Positions 18,798 through 27,115 of a DNA stretch of 64,000 nucleotides are shown in pieces. The notes under the pieces are model-generated. The model had not been told where the DNA came from, made no database searches, and saw only the letters and a program-made list of their open reading frames with translations. The translations under genes were made by a program, and so were the position numbers. The stretch's first letter is position 1; every line of letters begins with the position of its first letter. This DNA comes from JAEZVV01 sp036652035 (GTDB lineage Bacteria; Pseudomonadota; Gammaproteobacteria; Burkholderiales; Burkholderiaceae_F). The DNA is taken from NCBI GenBank assembly GCA_036652035.1, contig JAVVWR010000005.1:1-64000 (forward strand), given 5' to 3'.

Positions 18798-21353
18798 TCA
18801 GGCCGCGAGCGCCGCCAGCAGTTCGTTTTCGATCGCGAGCTGGGCGCGGGGCTGGTCAAGCTCGGGGCCATCGACCAGGAAGACGTCTTCGGCGCGCTCG
18901 CCCAGCGTCAGGATCTTGGCGGTCTGGACGTTGACGCCATGTTCGGCCAGCACCCTGGCGATCGAGTACAAGAGCCCGATCCGGTCGGTGGCGGTGATCG
19001 ACAGCAGATAGTTGCGGCCGCGTTCGTCGGGCTGGAGCTGCACTGCGGGTGAGATCGGAAAGTGGCGCGACTGGCGCGACATCCGGCCCTTGGCGGGCGC
19101 GGCCAGCGGCGCGGCCTTGGCGATCAACTCTGCGAGTTCGTGTTCGATCTGTGAGAGCAGCTCGCGGTAGTGCGGGTTGCGGCCATGGTCAGTGACGAGA
19201 AAGGTGTCGAGCGCCCAGCCGTGGCGGGTGGTGTGGATGCGCGCGTCGAGAATCGACAGGCTCTTGGATTCGAAGTAGCCGGCGACACGAGCGAACAAGT
19301 CCTTTTGGTCGCGGGTGTAGATCAGCACTTCGGCGCCTTCGCCGATGCGGGCGAGCCGGCAGCGGACGATCGGTCGCTCGGCCGAGACCCGGGAGAACAA
19401 GGAGCGGGTGTGCCAGGCGATGTCCTGCGCGGTGTGGCGCAGAAAGTAGACCACGTCGAGCTGGGCCCACAGATCGACCCGCGCCGAGTCTTGCAGACCA
19501 TAGAGCCGCAGGATGTGCAGCGCTTCCTGCTTGCGCGATTCCAGCAGCGCGGTGGGCGAGGGCGCTTCACCGCCCAGCCGTCGGCGCGCAGCGCGGAAAA
19601 GCTCTTCGAGCAGTTGGCCCTTCCAGGCATTCCATACCTTGGGGCTGGTGCCGCGGATGTCGGCCACCGTCAGCAGGTAGAGCGCGGTGAGCCAGCGCTC
19701 GTTGCCGACCAGTTCGGTGAAACGTTGGATCACCGTGGGGTCGGCCAGATCCTGCTTTTGCGCCACGGTGCTCATGGTCAGGTGATGCTCGACCAGGAAC
19801 TCGATCAGGGCGGAGTCTTCGGGCGCAATGCCGTGGGCACGGGCGAAAGTCTTGACCTCACGCGCGCCGAGTTGGCTGTGGTCGCCGCCGCGGCCTTTGG
19901 CAATGTCGTGAAACAGTGCGGCCACGACCAGCAGCCAGGGCCGGTCGAAATCGGCGACCAGCTGGCTGCACAAGGGATATTCGTGGGCGTATTCGGCCAG
20001 GGTGAAGCGGCGCAGATTGCGCACCACTTGCAGAATGTGCTGGTCGACCGTGTAGACGTGGAACAAGTCGTGCTGCATCTGGCCGACGATCTTGCGGAAC
20101 GCCGGCAGGTAGCGGCCGAGAATGCCCCATTGGTTCATCGCTCGCAGCGCGTGCAAGACGCCCTTGGGCTGCTGCAGGATCGCAAGAAAGGTGGCGCGGT
20201 TGCGTGGGTCGCGGCGGAATTCGGCGTCCATGTTGTCGCGCGAATGCCAGAGCGCGCGCAGCAGCCGGGTCGACTTGCCCTTCAATTCCGGGTGTTGCTC
20301 GAGCAACAGGAAGGCGCGCAGGATGCCGTTGGGGTCGCGCACCAGGGCGTCGTCGCCATTGATGTCGAGCAGCTCGCCGCGGGCGACGAAGGTGACGTCG
20401 AGCGCGATGGCTTGGCCGCCATCGTGCGCAAAGAGGCGTTGCTCGATGTTCTGCAGCAGGATCGCGTTCAACTGCGTCACCGCTTTGGCGGTGAGGTAGT
20501 AACGCTGCATCAGGACTTCGCTGGCGCGCCGCGAGCTCTTGGGCAGAATGCCGGCCGAGGCGGCAACGGCCTGTTGCACGTCGAACACCAGCCGGTCTTC
20601 GCGCCGCTTGGCCACCAGGTGCAGCCGGGCGCGGATGTCCTTGAGGTGGCGGCCAACCCGCCGCAGGTGGTTCGCTTCGGCGGCGGTGATCAGTCCCTTG
20701 CGCGCGAGCTCGGACCAGGATCGCCCCAGGCCGGCGGCCAAGGCGACCCAGGCGAGCACGTGCAGGTCGCGCAGGCCGCCCGGGCTCTCCTTGACGTTGG
20801 GTTCGAGCGCGTAAGGCGTTTCCTGGTACTTGATGTGGCGCTGCTGCTGCTCGAGCAGCTTGGCGCGAAAGAACGCGCGTGGGTCGAGGCCGTTGGCGAT
20901 GCTGCGGCGGAACTCCTGGTAGAGCGCGCGGTTGCCGGTGATCAGGCGCGACTCGAGCATCGCCGTCAAGGCGGTGACGTCGGCGGCGGCTTCCTCGCGG
21001 CATTCATCAAGCGTGCGAACGCTGTGGCCGAGCGCCAGGCCCAGGTCCCACAGCTGGCCCACGAGCCGTTCGATCGTTTCACGCTGTACCGCGTCGGGCG
21101 CATGCGGCAACAGCAGCAGGATGTCGACGTCGGAATAGGGAAACAACTCGTCACGGCCATAGCCGCCCACGGCGACGACGGCGGCCGAGGCCGCGAGTCC
21201 GGCCTCAGCCGTGGCTTGTCGGACGACCTGGTCGGTGGCCTGCGACAAGTCTTTCAACAGGGCTTCAACTCCGCCGCCGGCGAGAAAAGCCGCGATCAAG
21301 CGTTCGCGCTCGGCGCGCAATTGATCACGCAGGCGAAAGCCGGCTTCGTTCAT
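18798..21353 (-). CDS. glnD: Bifunctional PII uridylyltransferase/uridylyl-removing enzyme
   Basis: 851 aa. Nucleotidyltransferase domain with GGYGRDELFPYSDVD (63-77), Asp75 and Asp77 being the metal ligands; helical linker; HD domain (AALFHDIAKGRGGDHS) carrying the uridylyl-removing activity; two C-terminal ACT domains (VLIYTRDQKDLFARVAGYFE and YLLSITATDRIGLLYSIARVL) that bind glutamine. Senses glutamine and sets the uridylylation state of PII proteins for nitrogen control. Lies next to map with an 18-bp spacer, the usual glnD-map order next to rpsB. Confidence 0.96.
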   Translation of the reverse strand: MNEAGFRLRDQLRAERERLIAAFLAGGGVEALLKDLSQATDQVVRQATAEAGLAASAAVVAVGGYGRDELFPYSDVDILLLLPHAPDAVQRETIERLVGQLWDLGLALGHSVRTLDECREEAAADVTALTAMLESRLITGNRALYQEFRRSIANGLDPRAFFRAKLLEQQQRHIKYQETPYALEPNVKESPGGLRDLHVLAWVALAAGLGRSWSELARKGLITAAEANHLRRVGRHLKDIRARLHLVAKRREDRLVFDVQQAVAASAGILPKSSRRASEVLMQRYYLTAKAVTQLNAILLQNIEQRLFAHDGGQAIALDVTFVARGELLDINGDDALVRDPNGILRAFLLLEQHPELKGKSTRLLRALWHSRDNMDAEFRRDPRNRATFLAILQQPKGVLHALRAMNQWGILGRYLPAFRKIVGQMQHDLFHVYTVDQHILQVVRNLRRFTLAEYAHEYPLCSQLVADFDRPWLLVVAALFHDIAKGRGGDHSQLGAREVKTFARAHGIAPEDSALIEFLVEHHLTMSTVAQKQDLADPTVIQRFTELVGNERWLTALYLLTVADIRGTSPKVWNAWKGQLLEELFRAARRRLGGEAPSPTALLESRKQEALHILRLYGLQDSARVDLWAQLDVVYFLRHTAQDIAWHTRSLFSRVSAERPIVRCRLARIGEGAEVLIYTRDQKDLFARVAGYFESKSLSILDARIHTTRHGWALDTFLVTDHGRNPHYRELLSQIEHELAELIAKAAPLAAPAKGRMSRQSRHFPISPAVQLQPDERGRNYLLSITATDRIGLLYSIARVLAEHGVNVQTAKILTLGERAEDVFLVDGPELDQPRAQLAIENELLAALAA

Positions 21354-21371
21354 GGCGGGCGACGGAGGGGA

Positions 21372-22199
21372 TCAGGCGAGGGCGCTGGGGGTGCCGGCTG
21401 GCTTAACAAACGACGGAATCGCCGGCGTGCCCGCCGACTGGGTCAGGATTTCCCAGCCGGTCTCGGTCACGAGAACCGTGTGTTCCCATTGCGCCGACAG
21501 GCTGCGGTCCTTGGTGACGATGGTCCAGCCGTCGGGCAGGTCGCGGATCTCGCGGCGGCCGGCGTTGATCATCGGCTCGATCGTGAAGATCATGCCGGGG
21601 ACGAGCTTCTCCAGCGTTCCGGCGCGGCCGTAGTGCAGGACTTGCGGCTCTTCGTGGAAGCTCTTGCCGATGCCGTGGCCGCAGAACTCGCGCACGATCG
21701 AATAGCCGGCCGCTTCGGCGAATTTCTGGATCGCGTGGCCGATGTCGCCGAAGGTGGCGCCAGGTTGAACCTGGGCTATCCCCTTCCACATCGCTTCGTA
21801 AGTGATCTCGCACAGACGCTTGGCGGCGATCGACCCTTCGCCGACGATGAACATGCGGCTGGTGTCGCCGTGATAACCGTCTTTGATGACCGTGATGTCG
21901 AGATTGACGATGTCGCCGCTCTTCAAGGCCTTTTCACCGGGAATGCCGTGGCAGACCTGATGATTGACCGACGTGCAGATCGACTTGGGGTAGGGTGAAT
22001 AACCCTGAGGCGCGTAATTCAGCGGCGCGGGAATCGTGCCCTGAACATTGACCATGTAATCGTGGCAAAGGCGGTCGATCTCGCCGGTGGTGACGCCAGT
22101 GACGACGTGAGGAGTGATGAAATCCAGCACTTCGGCGGCGAGACGGCCGGCCAGGCGCATGCCTTCGATGTCCTGCGGGGTCTTGATGATGATGGACAT
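21372..22199 (-). CDS. map: Methionine aminopeptidase type I
   Basis: 275 aa from ATG 22199 (MSIIIKTPQDIEGMRLAGRL); an upstream in-frame codon at 22226 would run into the promoter region of rpsB. The pita-bread fold motifs are visible: VNHQVCHGIPG, VNLDITVIKDGYHGDTSRMF with two metal Asp, EFCGHGIGKSFHEEPQVLHYG with metal His, MIFTIEPMIN and TKDRSLSAQWEHTVLVTETG with metal Glu. Removes the initiator Met after deformylation. Divergent from rpsB with 245 bp between the starts. Confidence 0.95.
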   Translation of the reverse strand: MSIIIKTPQDIEGMRLAGRLAAEVLDFITPHVVTGVTTGEIDRLCHDYMVNVQGTIPAPLNYAPQGYSPYPKSICTSVNHQVCHGIPGEKALKSGDIVNLDITVIKDGYHGDTSRMFIVGEGSIAAKRLCEITYEAMWKGIAQVQPGATFGDIGHAIQKFAEAAGYSIVREFCGHGIGKSFHEEPQVLHYGRAGTLEKLVPGMIFTIEPMINAGRREIRDLPDGWTIVTKDRSLSAQWEHTVLVTETGWEILTQSAGTPAIPSFVKPAGTPSALA

Positions 22200-22208
22200 G
22201 GGCTTGGC

Positions 22209-22238
22209 TTGAGGCAACGTGAACAAGCTGGATATAAT
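22209..22238 (+). promoter_or_regulatory. Promoter of the rpsB operon
   Basis: TTGAGG at 22209-22214, 18-bp spacer, exact TATAAT at 22233-22238. This leaves a leader of about 200 nt before the rpsB start codon, typical for the autoregulated rpsB-tsf transcript. Confidence 0.7.
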
Positions 22239-22369
22239 AGCGGGCTAGCCTGGCTTTTTGGGCGATTGGTAGCTTGGCTTGCGGAGTCTTAAAGACTGCG
22301 CAAGGCGGCAAGGTCAGTAAAACCGATCGATCAAAAGGCAAGGCAAATCACGCGCCGCGTCACCAGGGT

Positions 22370-22400
22370 GTCCGCCCGGTTTTCAAAACAACCGGTGGAC
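22370..22400 (+). promoter_or_regulatory. Hairpin in the rpsB 5' leader (candidate S2-responsive element)
   Basis: GTCC-GC-CCGGTT (22370-22381) can pair with AACCGG-T-GGAC (22390-22400), giving a 10-bp stem with a small internal loop. It lies 45 nt upstream of the rpsB ATG. In E. coli the rpsB leader is bound by S2 to repress rpsB-tsf; whether this hairpin plays that role here is inference. Confidence 0.4.
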
Positions 22401-22444
22401 GTCGACGCAGGCGTAGGACCCAACCCTAGGTAAAAGGAAGTCAA

Positions 22445-23197
22445 ATGAGCGTCAGCATGCGTGAAATGCTGGAAGCCGGAGTCCACTTCGGCCACCAGAC
22501 CCGTTTCTGGAACCCCAAGATGTCGCAGTACATCTTCGGTTCGCGCAACAAGATTCACATCATCAACCTCGAGAAGACGGTTGAGAAGTTCGACGAGGCG
22601 GCCAAGTTCCTGCGCACCCTCGCGGCCAATCGCGGCACCATCCTGTTCGTTGGCACCAAGCGTCAAGCGCGCGAGATCATGGTCGAGGAAGCGACCCGCG
22701 CCAGTGTTCCTTTTGTTGATCAGCGCTGGCTGGGCGGCATGCTCACCAACTTCAAGACCGTCAAGGTCTCGATCAAGCGCCTGAAGGACATGGAGCAGAC
22801 GCTAGCCGAAGGCGGCCTCGAGCGCATGAGCAAGAAAGAGGCCCTCGATTTCACGCGTGAGATCGAGAAGCTGAACAAGTCGATCGGCGGCATCAAGGAC
22901 ATGAACGGCCTGCCGGACGCGATCTTCGTGATCGACGTCGGCTACCACAAGATCGCTGTCCAGGAAGCCGCCAAGCTCGGCATCCCGGTCGTCGGCGTGG
23001 TCGATACCAACCACTCCCCCGATGGCGTGAGCTACGTCATCCCGGGTAACGATGACTCGTCCCGCGCGATCCGTCTGTTCGCCCGTGGCATGGCCGACGC
23101 CGTGCTCGAAGGCCGCGCCCAGTCGCTGGCTGGCGTGGTGACCGCTGCTCAAGGCGGCGAGGAATTCGTTGAAGTGGTCAACGAGGCCCAGCAATAA
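22445..23197 (+). CDS. rpsB: 30S ribosomal protein S2
   Basis: 250 aa. Hallmarks: MREMLEAGVHFGHQTRFWNPKM at the start, FVGTKRQAREI, RWLGGMLTNFKTVKVSI, LPDAIFVIDVGYHKIAVQEA and IPVVGVVDTNHSPDGVSYVIPGNDD-type ending. Binds late to the 30S head-body junction and is needed for S1 binding. AAGGAAG ribosome-binding site 4-5 nt before ATG 22445. First gene of the long plus-strand operon. Confidence 0.98.
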   Translation: MSVSMREMLEAGVHFGHQTRFWNPKMSQYIFGSRNKIHIINLEKTVEKFDEAAKFLRTLAANRGTILFVGTKRQAREIMVEEATRASVPFVDQRWLGGMLTNFKTVKVSIKRLKDMEQTLAEGGLERMSKKEALDFTREIEKLNKSIGGIKDMNGLPDAIFVIDVGYHKIAVQEAAKLGIPVVGVVDTNHSPDGVSYVIPGNDDSSRAIRLFARGMADAVLEGRAQSLAGVVTAAQGGEEFVEVVNEAQQ

Positions 23198-23216
23198 GCG
23201 GGTTAATTCCCGATTC

Positions 23217-23241
23217 AAAAAGGGGCGCAAGCCCCTTTTTT
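23217..23241 (+). terminator. Attenuator/terminator between rpsB and tsf
   Basis: AAAAAGGGGC, loop GCAA, GCCCCTTTTTT: a stable stem with a GNRA-type tetraloop and a U tract, 20 nt after the rpsB stop and 34 nt before tsf. An intercistronic partial terminator lowering tsf relative to rpsB is known in E. coli; similar use here is inferred. Confidence 0.8.
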
Positions 23242-23274
23242 GTAAACGCACAAACCGATTCGAAGGAGCACCCC

Positions 23275-24162
23275 ATGGCAGCAATCACCGCGAGCATGGT
23301 TAAGGAACTGCGCGAGAAGACCGACGCGCCGATGATGGAATGCAAGAAGGCCCTGACCGAGGCTGACGGCGATCTGGCCAAGGCCGAAGAGATCCTGCGC
23401 GTCAAGCTCGGCAACAAGGCCAGCAAGGCCGCGGCCCGCGTGACGGCCGAAGGCGTGGTGGCGATCCACATCGCCGCCGATGGCAAGAACGGCGCCATCA
23501 TCGAGCTGAACTCGGAAACCGACTTCGTCGCCAAGAACGACGACTTCATCCAGTTCGCCAACGACCTGGCCCGCCTTGTCACCGAGCAAGCCCCGGCTGA
23601 CGTCGCCGCCCTGGCCGCGCTGCCGCTGGGCGATGGCACGGTCGATTCCGTCCGCTCCGCCCTGGTGGGCAAGATCGGCGAGAACATGTCGATCCGTCGT
23701 TTCGTTCGCATCGCTGGCGAAGGCAAGCTGGGTCAATACGTCCACGGCGGCTCGCGCATCGGCGTGCTGGTCGATATCGTTGGTGGCGAGGCCGAGCTCG
23801 GCCGCGACGTCGCGATGCACATCGCCGCGTCCAAGCCCAAGGCGCTCGACGCCAGCGGCATCGCCTCCGAGCTGCTCGACGCCGAGCGTCGCGTGGCGAT
23901 CGAAAAGGCCAAGGAAGCCGGTAAACCCGAAGCGATGCTCGAGAAGATCGCCGAAGGCACCGTGCAGAAGTTCCTGAAGGAAGTCACGCTACTGTCGCAG
24001 CCCTTCGTCAAGGACGACAAGCAGACCATCGAGCAGCTGTTGAAGAGCAAGGGCGCCAAGATCACCGGCTTCACCCTGTTCGTTGTCGGCGAAGGCATCG
24101 AGAAGAAGGTCAATGATTTCGCGGCCGAAGTGGCGGCGCAGCAAGCTGCTGCGCGCGGCTAA
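23275..24162 (+). CDS. tsf: Elongation factor Ts
   Basis: 295 aa. N-terminal UBA-like domain (ITASMVKELREKTDAPMMECK, the KTxAxxMxCK motif), core with TDFVAKNDDFIQFAND (the conserved TDFV that inserts into EF-Tu), coiled-coil arm region around 180-230 and C-terminal module EVTLLSQPFVKDDKQTIEQLL. Nucleotide exchange factor for EF-Tu. GAAGGAG lies 5 nt upstream of the ATG. Confidence 0.98.
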   Translation: MAAITASMVKELREKTDAPMMECKKALTEADGDLAKAEEILRVKLGNKASKAAARVTAEGVVAIHIAADGKNGAIIELNSETDFVAKNDDFIQFANDLARLVTEQAPADVAALAALPLGDGTVDSVRSALVGKIGENMSIRRFVRIAGEGKLGQYVHGGSRIGVLVDIVGGEAELGRDVAMHIAASKPKALDASGIASELLDAERRVAIEKAKEAGKPEAMLEKIAEGTVQKFLKEVTLLSQPFVKDDKQTIEQLLKSKGAKITGFTLFVVGEGIEKKVNDFAAEVAAQQAAARG

Positions 24163-24177
24163 ACCGGGAGACGACGC

Positions 24178-24921
24178 ATGACGAGTTCCACATCACAAGC
24201 CTCGGTGACCGCGCCTGCTTTCAAGCGCGTGCTTCTCAAGCTTTCGGGCGAGTCGCTGATGGGCGACGACGCCTTTGGCATCAACCGCGCGACGCTCCAG
24301 TCGATGGTGGCTGATATTGCCGAGGTCACTTCGCTCGGTGTGGAACTCGCCATCGTCATCGGTGGCGGCAACATCTTCCGTGGCGTCGCTCTGGGCGCCG
24401 CGGGGATGGACCGCGCCACCGGCGATTACATGGGCATGATGGCGACCGTCATGAACTCGATGGCGTTGCAGGATGCGCTGCGCCGCGGCGGTGTCGAGGC
24501 GCGCGTGCAGAGTGCGCTCAACATCGAGCAGGTGGTCGAGCCCTACATCCGCCCCAAGGCGATCCGCTATCTGGAAGAAGGCCGCGTGGTGATCTTTGCC
24601 GCCGGCACCGGCAATCCCTTCTTCACGACCGACACGGCGGCAGCGCTGCGCGGCGCCGAGATGGGGGTGCAGATGGTGCTCAAGGCAACCAAGGTCGACG
24701 GCGTCTACACTGCCGACCCCAAGAAGGACCCGAGCGCGACGCGTTATGCCTCGATCACCTTTGACGAGGCGCTTGCCCGCAATCTGCAGATCATGGACGC
24801 CACGGCTTTTGCCCTGTGCCGCGACCAGAAGCTGCCGATCAAGGTCTTCAACATCACGAAGCCGGGCGCGTTCAAGCGAGTGGTGATGGGCGAGGACGAG
24901 GGCACCCTGGTCCACGTCTGA
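24178..24921 (+). CDS. pyrH: Uridylate kinase
   Basis: 247 aa amino-acid-kinase fold UMP kinase. FKRVLLKLSGESLMGD near the N-terminus binds ATP phosphates; IVIGGGNIFRG and GDYMGMMATVMNSMALQDAL are the UMP/GTP binding helices; NPFFTTDTAAALRGAEM is the family signature. Converts UMP to UDP. Spacing to tsf is 15 nt; standard rpsB-tsf-pyrH-frr order. Confidence 0.98.
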   Translation: MTSSTSQASVTAPAFKRVLLKLSGESLMGDDAFGINRATLQSMVADIAEVTSLGVELAIVIGGGNIFRGVALGAAGMDRATGDYMGMMATVMNSMALQDALRRGGVEARVQSALNIEQVVEPYIRPKAIRYLEEGRVVIFAAGTGNPFFTTDTAAALRGAEMGVQMVLKATKVDGVYTADPKKDPSATRYASITFDEALARNLQIMDATAFALCRDQKLPIKVFNITKPGAFKRVVMGEDEGTLVHV

Positions 24922-24939
24922 GCAAAACCGGAGATAGCT

Positions 24940-25500
24940 ATGAGCATTGCAGATATTCAAAAACAGACCGAATCCAAGATGCAGAAGTCGTTGGAAGCTC
25001 TGCGCGCCGACTTTGCCAAGATTCGCACCGGCCGTGCGCACACCGGCCTGCTCGATCACATCCAGGTCGACTACTACGGCTCGATGGTGGCCTTGTCGCA
25101 GGTGGCGCAGGTCGGCCTGTCGGACGCTCGCACCATCACCGTGCAGCCGTGGGAAAAGAAGATGGTCCAGGTGGTCGAGAAGGCCATTCGCGATTGCGAC
25201 CTGGGTCTGAACCCGGCCACCAACGGCGACCTGATTCGCGTGCCGATGCCCGCCCTGACCGAGCAGCGCCGCAAGGAGCTGACCAAGGTCGTCAAGCACG
25301 AAGGTGAAAACGCCAAGGTGGCGATTCGCAACCTGCGCCGCGATGCCAATAATCAGGCCAAAGACCTGGTCAAGGCCAAGGAAATCTCGGAAGACGATGA
25401 GCGTCGTGCCGAGACCGACGTGCAGAAGCTGACCGATCGCTACATTGTCGAAATCGACAAGATGGTCGCCGAGAAGGAAAAGGAAGTGATGACGGTCTAG
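24940..25500 (+). CDS. frr: Ribosome recycling factor
   Basis: 186 aa, the canonical RRF size (185). Three-helix bundle and beta/alpha domain II: KMQKSLEALRADFAKIRTGRAHTGLLD, then LTEQRRKELTKVVKHEGENAKVAIRNLRRDAN-type helix. Splits post-termination ribosomes with EF-G. GGAG is 9 nt upstream of ATG 24940. Confidence 0.98.
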   Translation: MSIADIQKQTESKMQKSLEALRADFAKIRTGRAHTGLLDHIQVDYYGSMVALSQVAQVGLSDARTITVQPWEKKMVQVVEKAIRDCDLGLNPATNGDLIRVPMPALTEQRRKELTKVVKHEGENAKVAIRNLRRDANNQAKDLVKAKEISEDDERRAETDVQKLTDRYIVEIDKMVAEKEKEVMTV

Positions 25501-25517
25501 TACCGTCAGATCGCGCT

Positions 25518-26282
25518 GTGGACGGTTTCACTTCCAAAGCCGACGTGGCGCGCCCGCGCCACGTCGCCATCATCATGGATGGCAACGGGCGCTGGGCCAC
25601 CCAGCGCCATCTTCCCCGAGTCGCCGGGCACAAGCGCGGCGTCGAAGCGGTTCGCGCCATCTTGAAGGTCGCCGGCCAAAGCGGGATCGAATATCTCACC
25701 CTGTTTGCTTTCAGTTCCGAGAACTGGCGTCGGCCTGCCGACGAGGTTTCGGTGCTGATGCGCCTCTTTATTTCCGCCCTGCAAAAAGAAGTGGGCCGTC
25801 TGCACGAAGCCGGCGTGCGCCTGCGCGTGGTGGGAGAGCTCGGCGCGTTTCAGAGCGAGCTGCAAAAGCTGATTACCGAGTCGGAGTCTCGTACGGCCGA
25901 CAACGCCAAACTGACAGTCACCATCTGCGCCAACTATGGCGGCCGTTGGGACATGACCCAGGCCACACGCCGCCTGCTCGCGGCCGAGCCCGAGTGCGCG
26001 GCCGATCCCAGCCGGATCACCGAGGAGCGCCTGGCGCGCTACCTGGCCCTGGCCTTTGCGCCTGACGCCGACCTCGTCATCCGCACCGGTGGTGAGCAGC
26101 GCATCAGCAACTTCCTGCTGTGGCAAGCGGCTTACAGCGAACTCTATTTCACCGATGTGCTCTGGCCCGACTTCGACGCCGTGCAACTCGATGCGGCCCT
26201 GGCCTGGTATGCGGCGCGCGAACGGCGCTTTGGCATGACCAGCGACCAGGTGCGCGCGGCCGCACCGACAGGTCTCGTCTGA
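25518..26282 (+). CDS. uppS: Isoprenyl (undecaprenyl diphosphate) synthase
   Basis: 254 aa cis-prenyltransferase. HVAIIMDGNGRWA with catalytic Asp21, HKRGVEAVRAILKVAGQSGIEYLTLFAFSSENWRRP and the C-terminal DLVIRTGGEQRISNFLLWQAAYSELYF signature. Makes undecaprenyl diphosphate for peptidoglycan and LPS carriers. Starts with GTG at 25518, 17 nt after frr; its TGA shares bases with the cdsA ATG (TGATG). Confidence 0.97.
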   Translation: MDGFTSKADVARPRHVAIIMDGNGRWATQRHLPRVAGHKRGVEAVRAILKVAGQSGIEYLTLFAFSSENWRRPADEVSVLMRLFISALQKEVGRLHEAGVRLRVVGELGAFQSELQKLITESESRTADNAKLTVTICANYGGRWDMTQATRRLLAAEPECAADPSRITEERLARYLALAFAPDADLVIRTGGEQRISNFLLWQAAYSELYFTDVLWPDFDAVQLDAALAWYAARERRFGMTSDQVRAAAPTGLV

Positions 26283-27115
26283 TGCTCTACCAACGAATCA
26301 TCACGGCGCTCGTTTTGCTCGCCGTCATCGGCGGCGCCATGCTCTGGTCGCCCGCCGCCTTCGACCTGATTGCGGCGGTGGCGATCGGCCTGGCGATGTG
26401 GGAGTGGCTGCGACTGGCGGGCTGGAGCTCCGTCGTTGCCGGTTTCACGGGTGCCGGAGTGACCGGTGGCCTGCTCGCATTGGATGGGAGTGGCCTGGCG
26501 CTATCGAGCACCGCGCTGACCGTGATGTGTGCGCTGGCGACCGCCGTCTGGGTGCTGATTGCAGCCGTGGTGGTGCGCTCGCGCCTGACCGGTTTTCCGG
26601 TGTCGCGTGCCATGGCGAGCGGCTTGGGCGTGACCTTGTTGCCCGCCGCCTGGCTTGCCGTGCGTCATTTCTACGATGCCGGTGGCGCGCTGCTGATGGT
26701 GTCGGTACTGGCCATTGCCTGGATTGCCGATGTCGCCGCGTATTTCGCCGGCCGCGCTTTCGGCAAGTCCAAGCTCGCGCCCGCGATCAGCCCGGGCAAG
26801 ACCTGGGCCGGTGTGTGGGGCGCGGTGATCGCAGTCGTGGCGGCGGCGCTGGCTCTGGCCCATTGGACTCCTGGACTGGATCTGTTTTCCAGTCGCTTGA
26901 TCGCTGCCGCCGGCGCTCCGCTGGCGCTCGCCCTGCTCGCGCTCGTGGTACTGGTGTCGGTCGCCGGCGACCTGTTCGAGAGCCAGCTCAAACGCAATGC
27001 CGGCATGAAGGACAGCAGTCACTTGTTGCCCGGTCATGGCGGCGTTTATGACCGCATCGACGCCTTGCTGCCGGTACTGCCGGCCTGCGTCCTGCTGGAG
27101 TCACTGTTTCGATGA
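26282..27115 (+). CDS. cdsA: Phosphatidate cytidylyltransferase
   Basis: 277 aa from ATG 26282, overlapping the uppS stop; the open frame upstream lies inside uppS and is not used. About eight hydrophobic segments make it an integral inner-membrane protein. The CDP-DAG synthase signature is complete near the C-terminus: VSVAGDLFESQLKRNAGMKD followed by SSHLLPGHGGVYDRIDAL. Produces CDP-diacylglycerol for all phospholipids. Confidence 0.96.
   Translation: MLYQRIITALVLLAVIGGAMLWSPAAFDLIAAVAIGLAMWEWLRLAGWSSVVAGFTGAGVTGGLLALDGSGLALSSTALTVMCALATAVWVLIAAVVVRSRLTGFPVSRAMASGLGVTLLPAAWLAVRHFYDAGGALLMVSVLAIAWIADVAAYFAGRAFGKSKLAPAISPGKTWAGVWGAVIAVVAAALALAHWTPGLDLFSSRLIAAAGAPLALALLALVVLVSVAGDLFESQLKRNAGMKDSSHLLPGHGGVYDRIDALLPVLPACVLLESLFR

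Noticed and set aside
19170..21998. Very long open frame (over 900 codons) on the plus strand opposite glnD and map
   Set aside because: Antisense shadow of GC-rich genes; low-complexity Gly/Arg/Gln/Val composition and no family motifs, while the minus strand has complete GlnD and Map.
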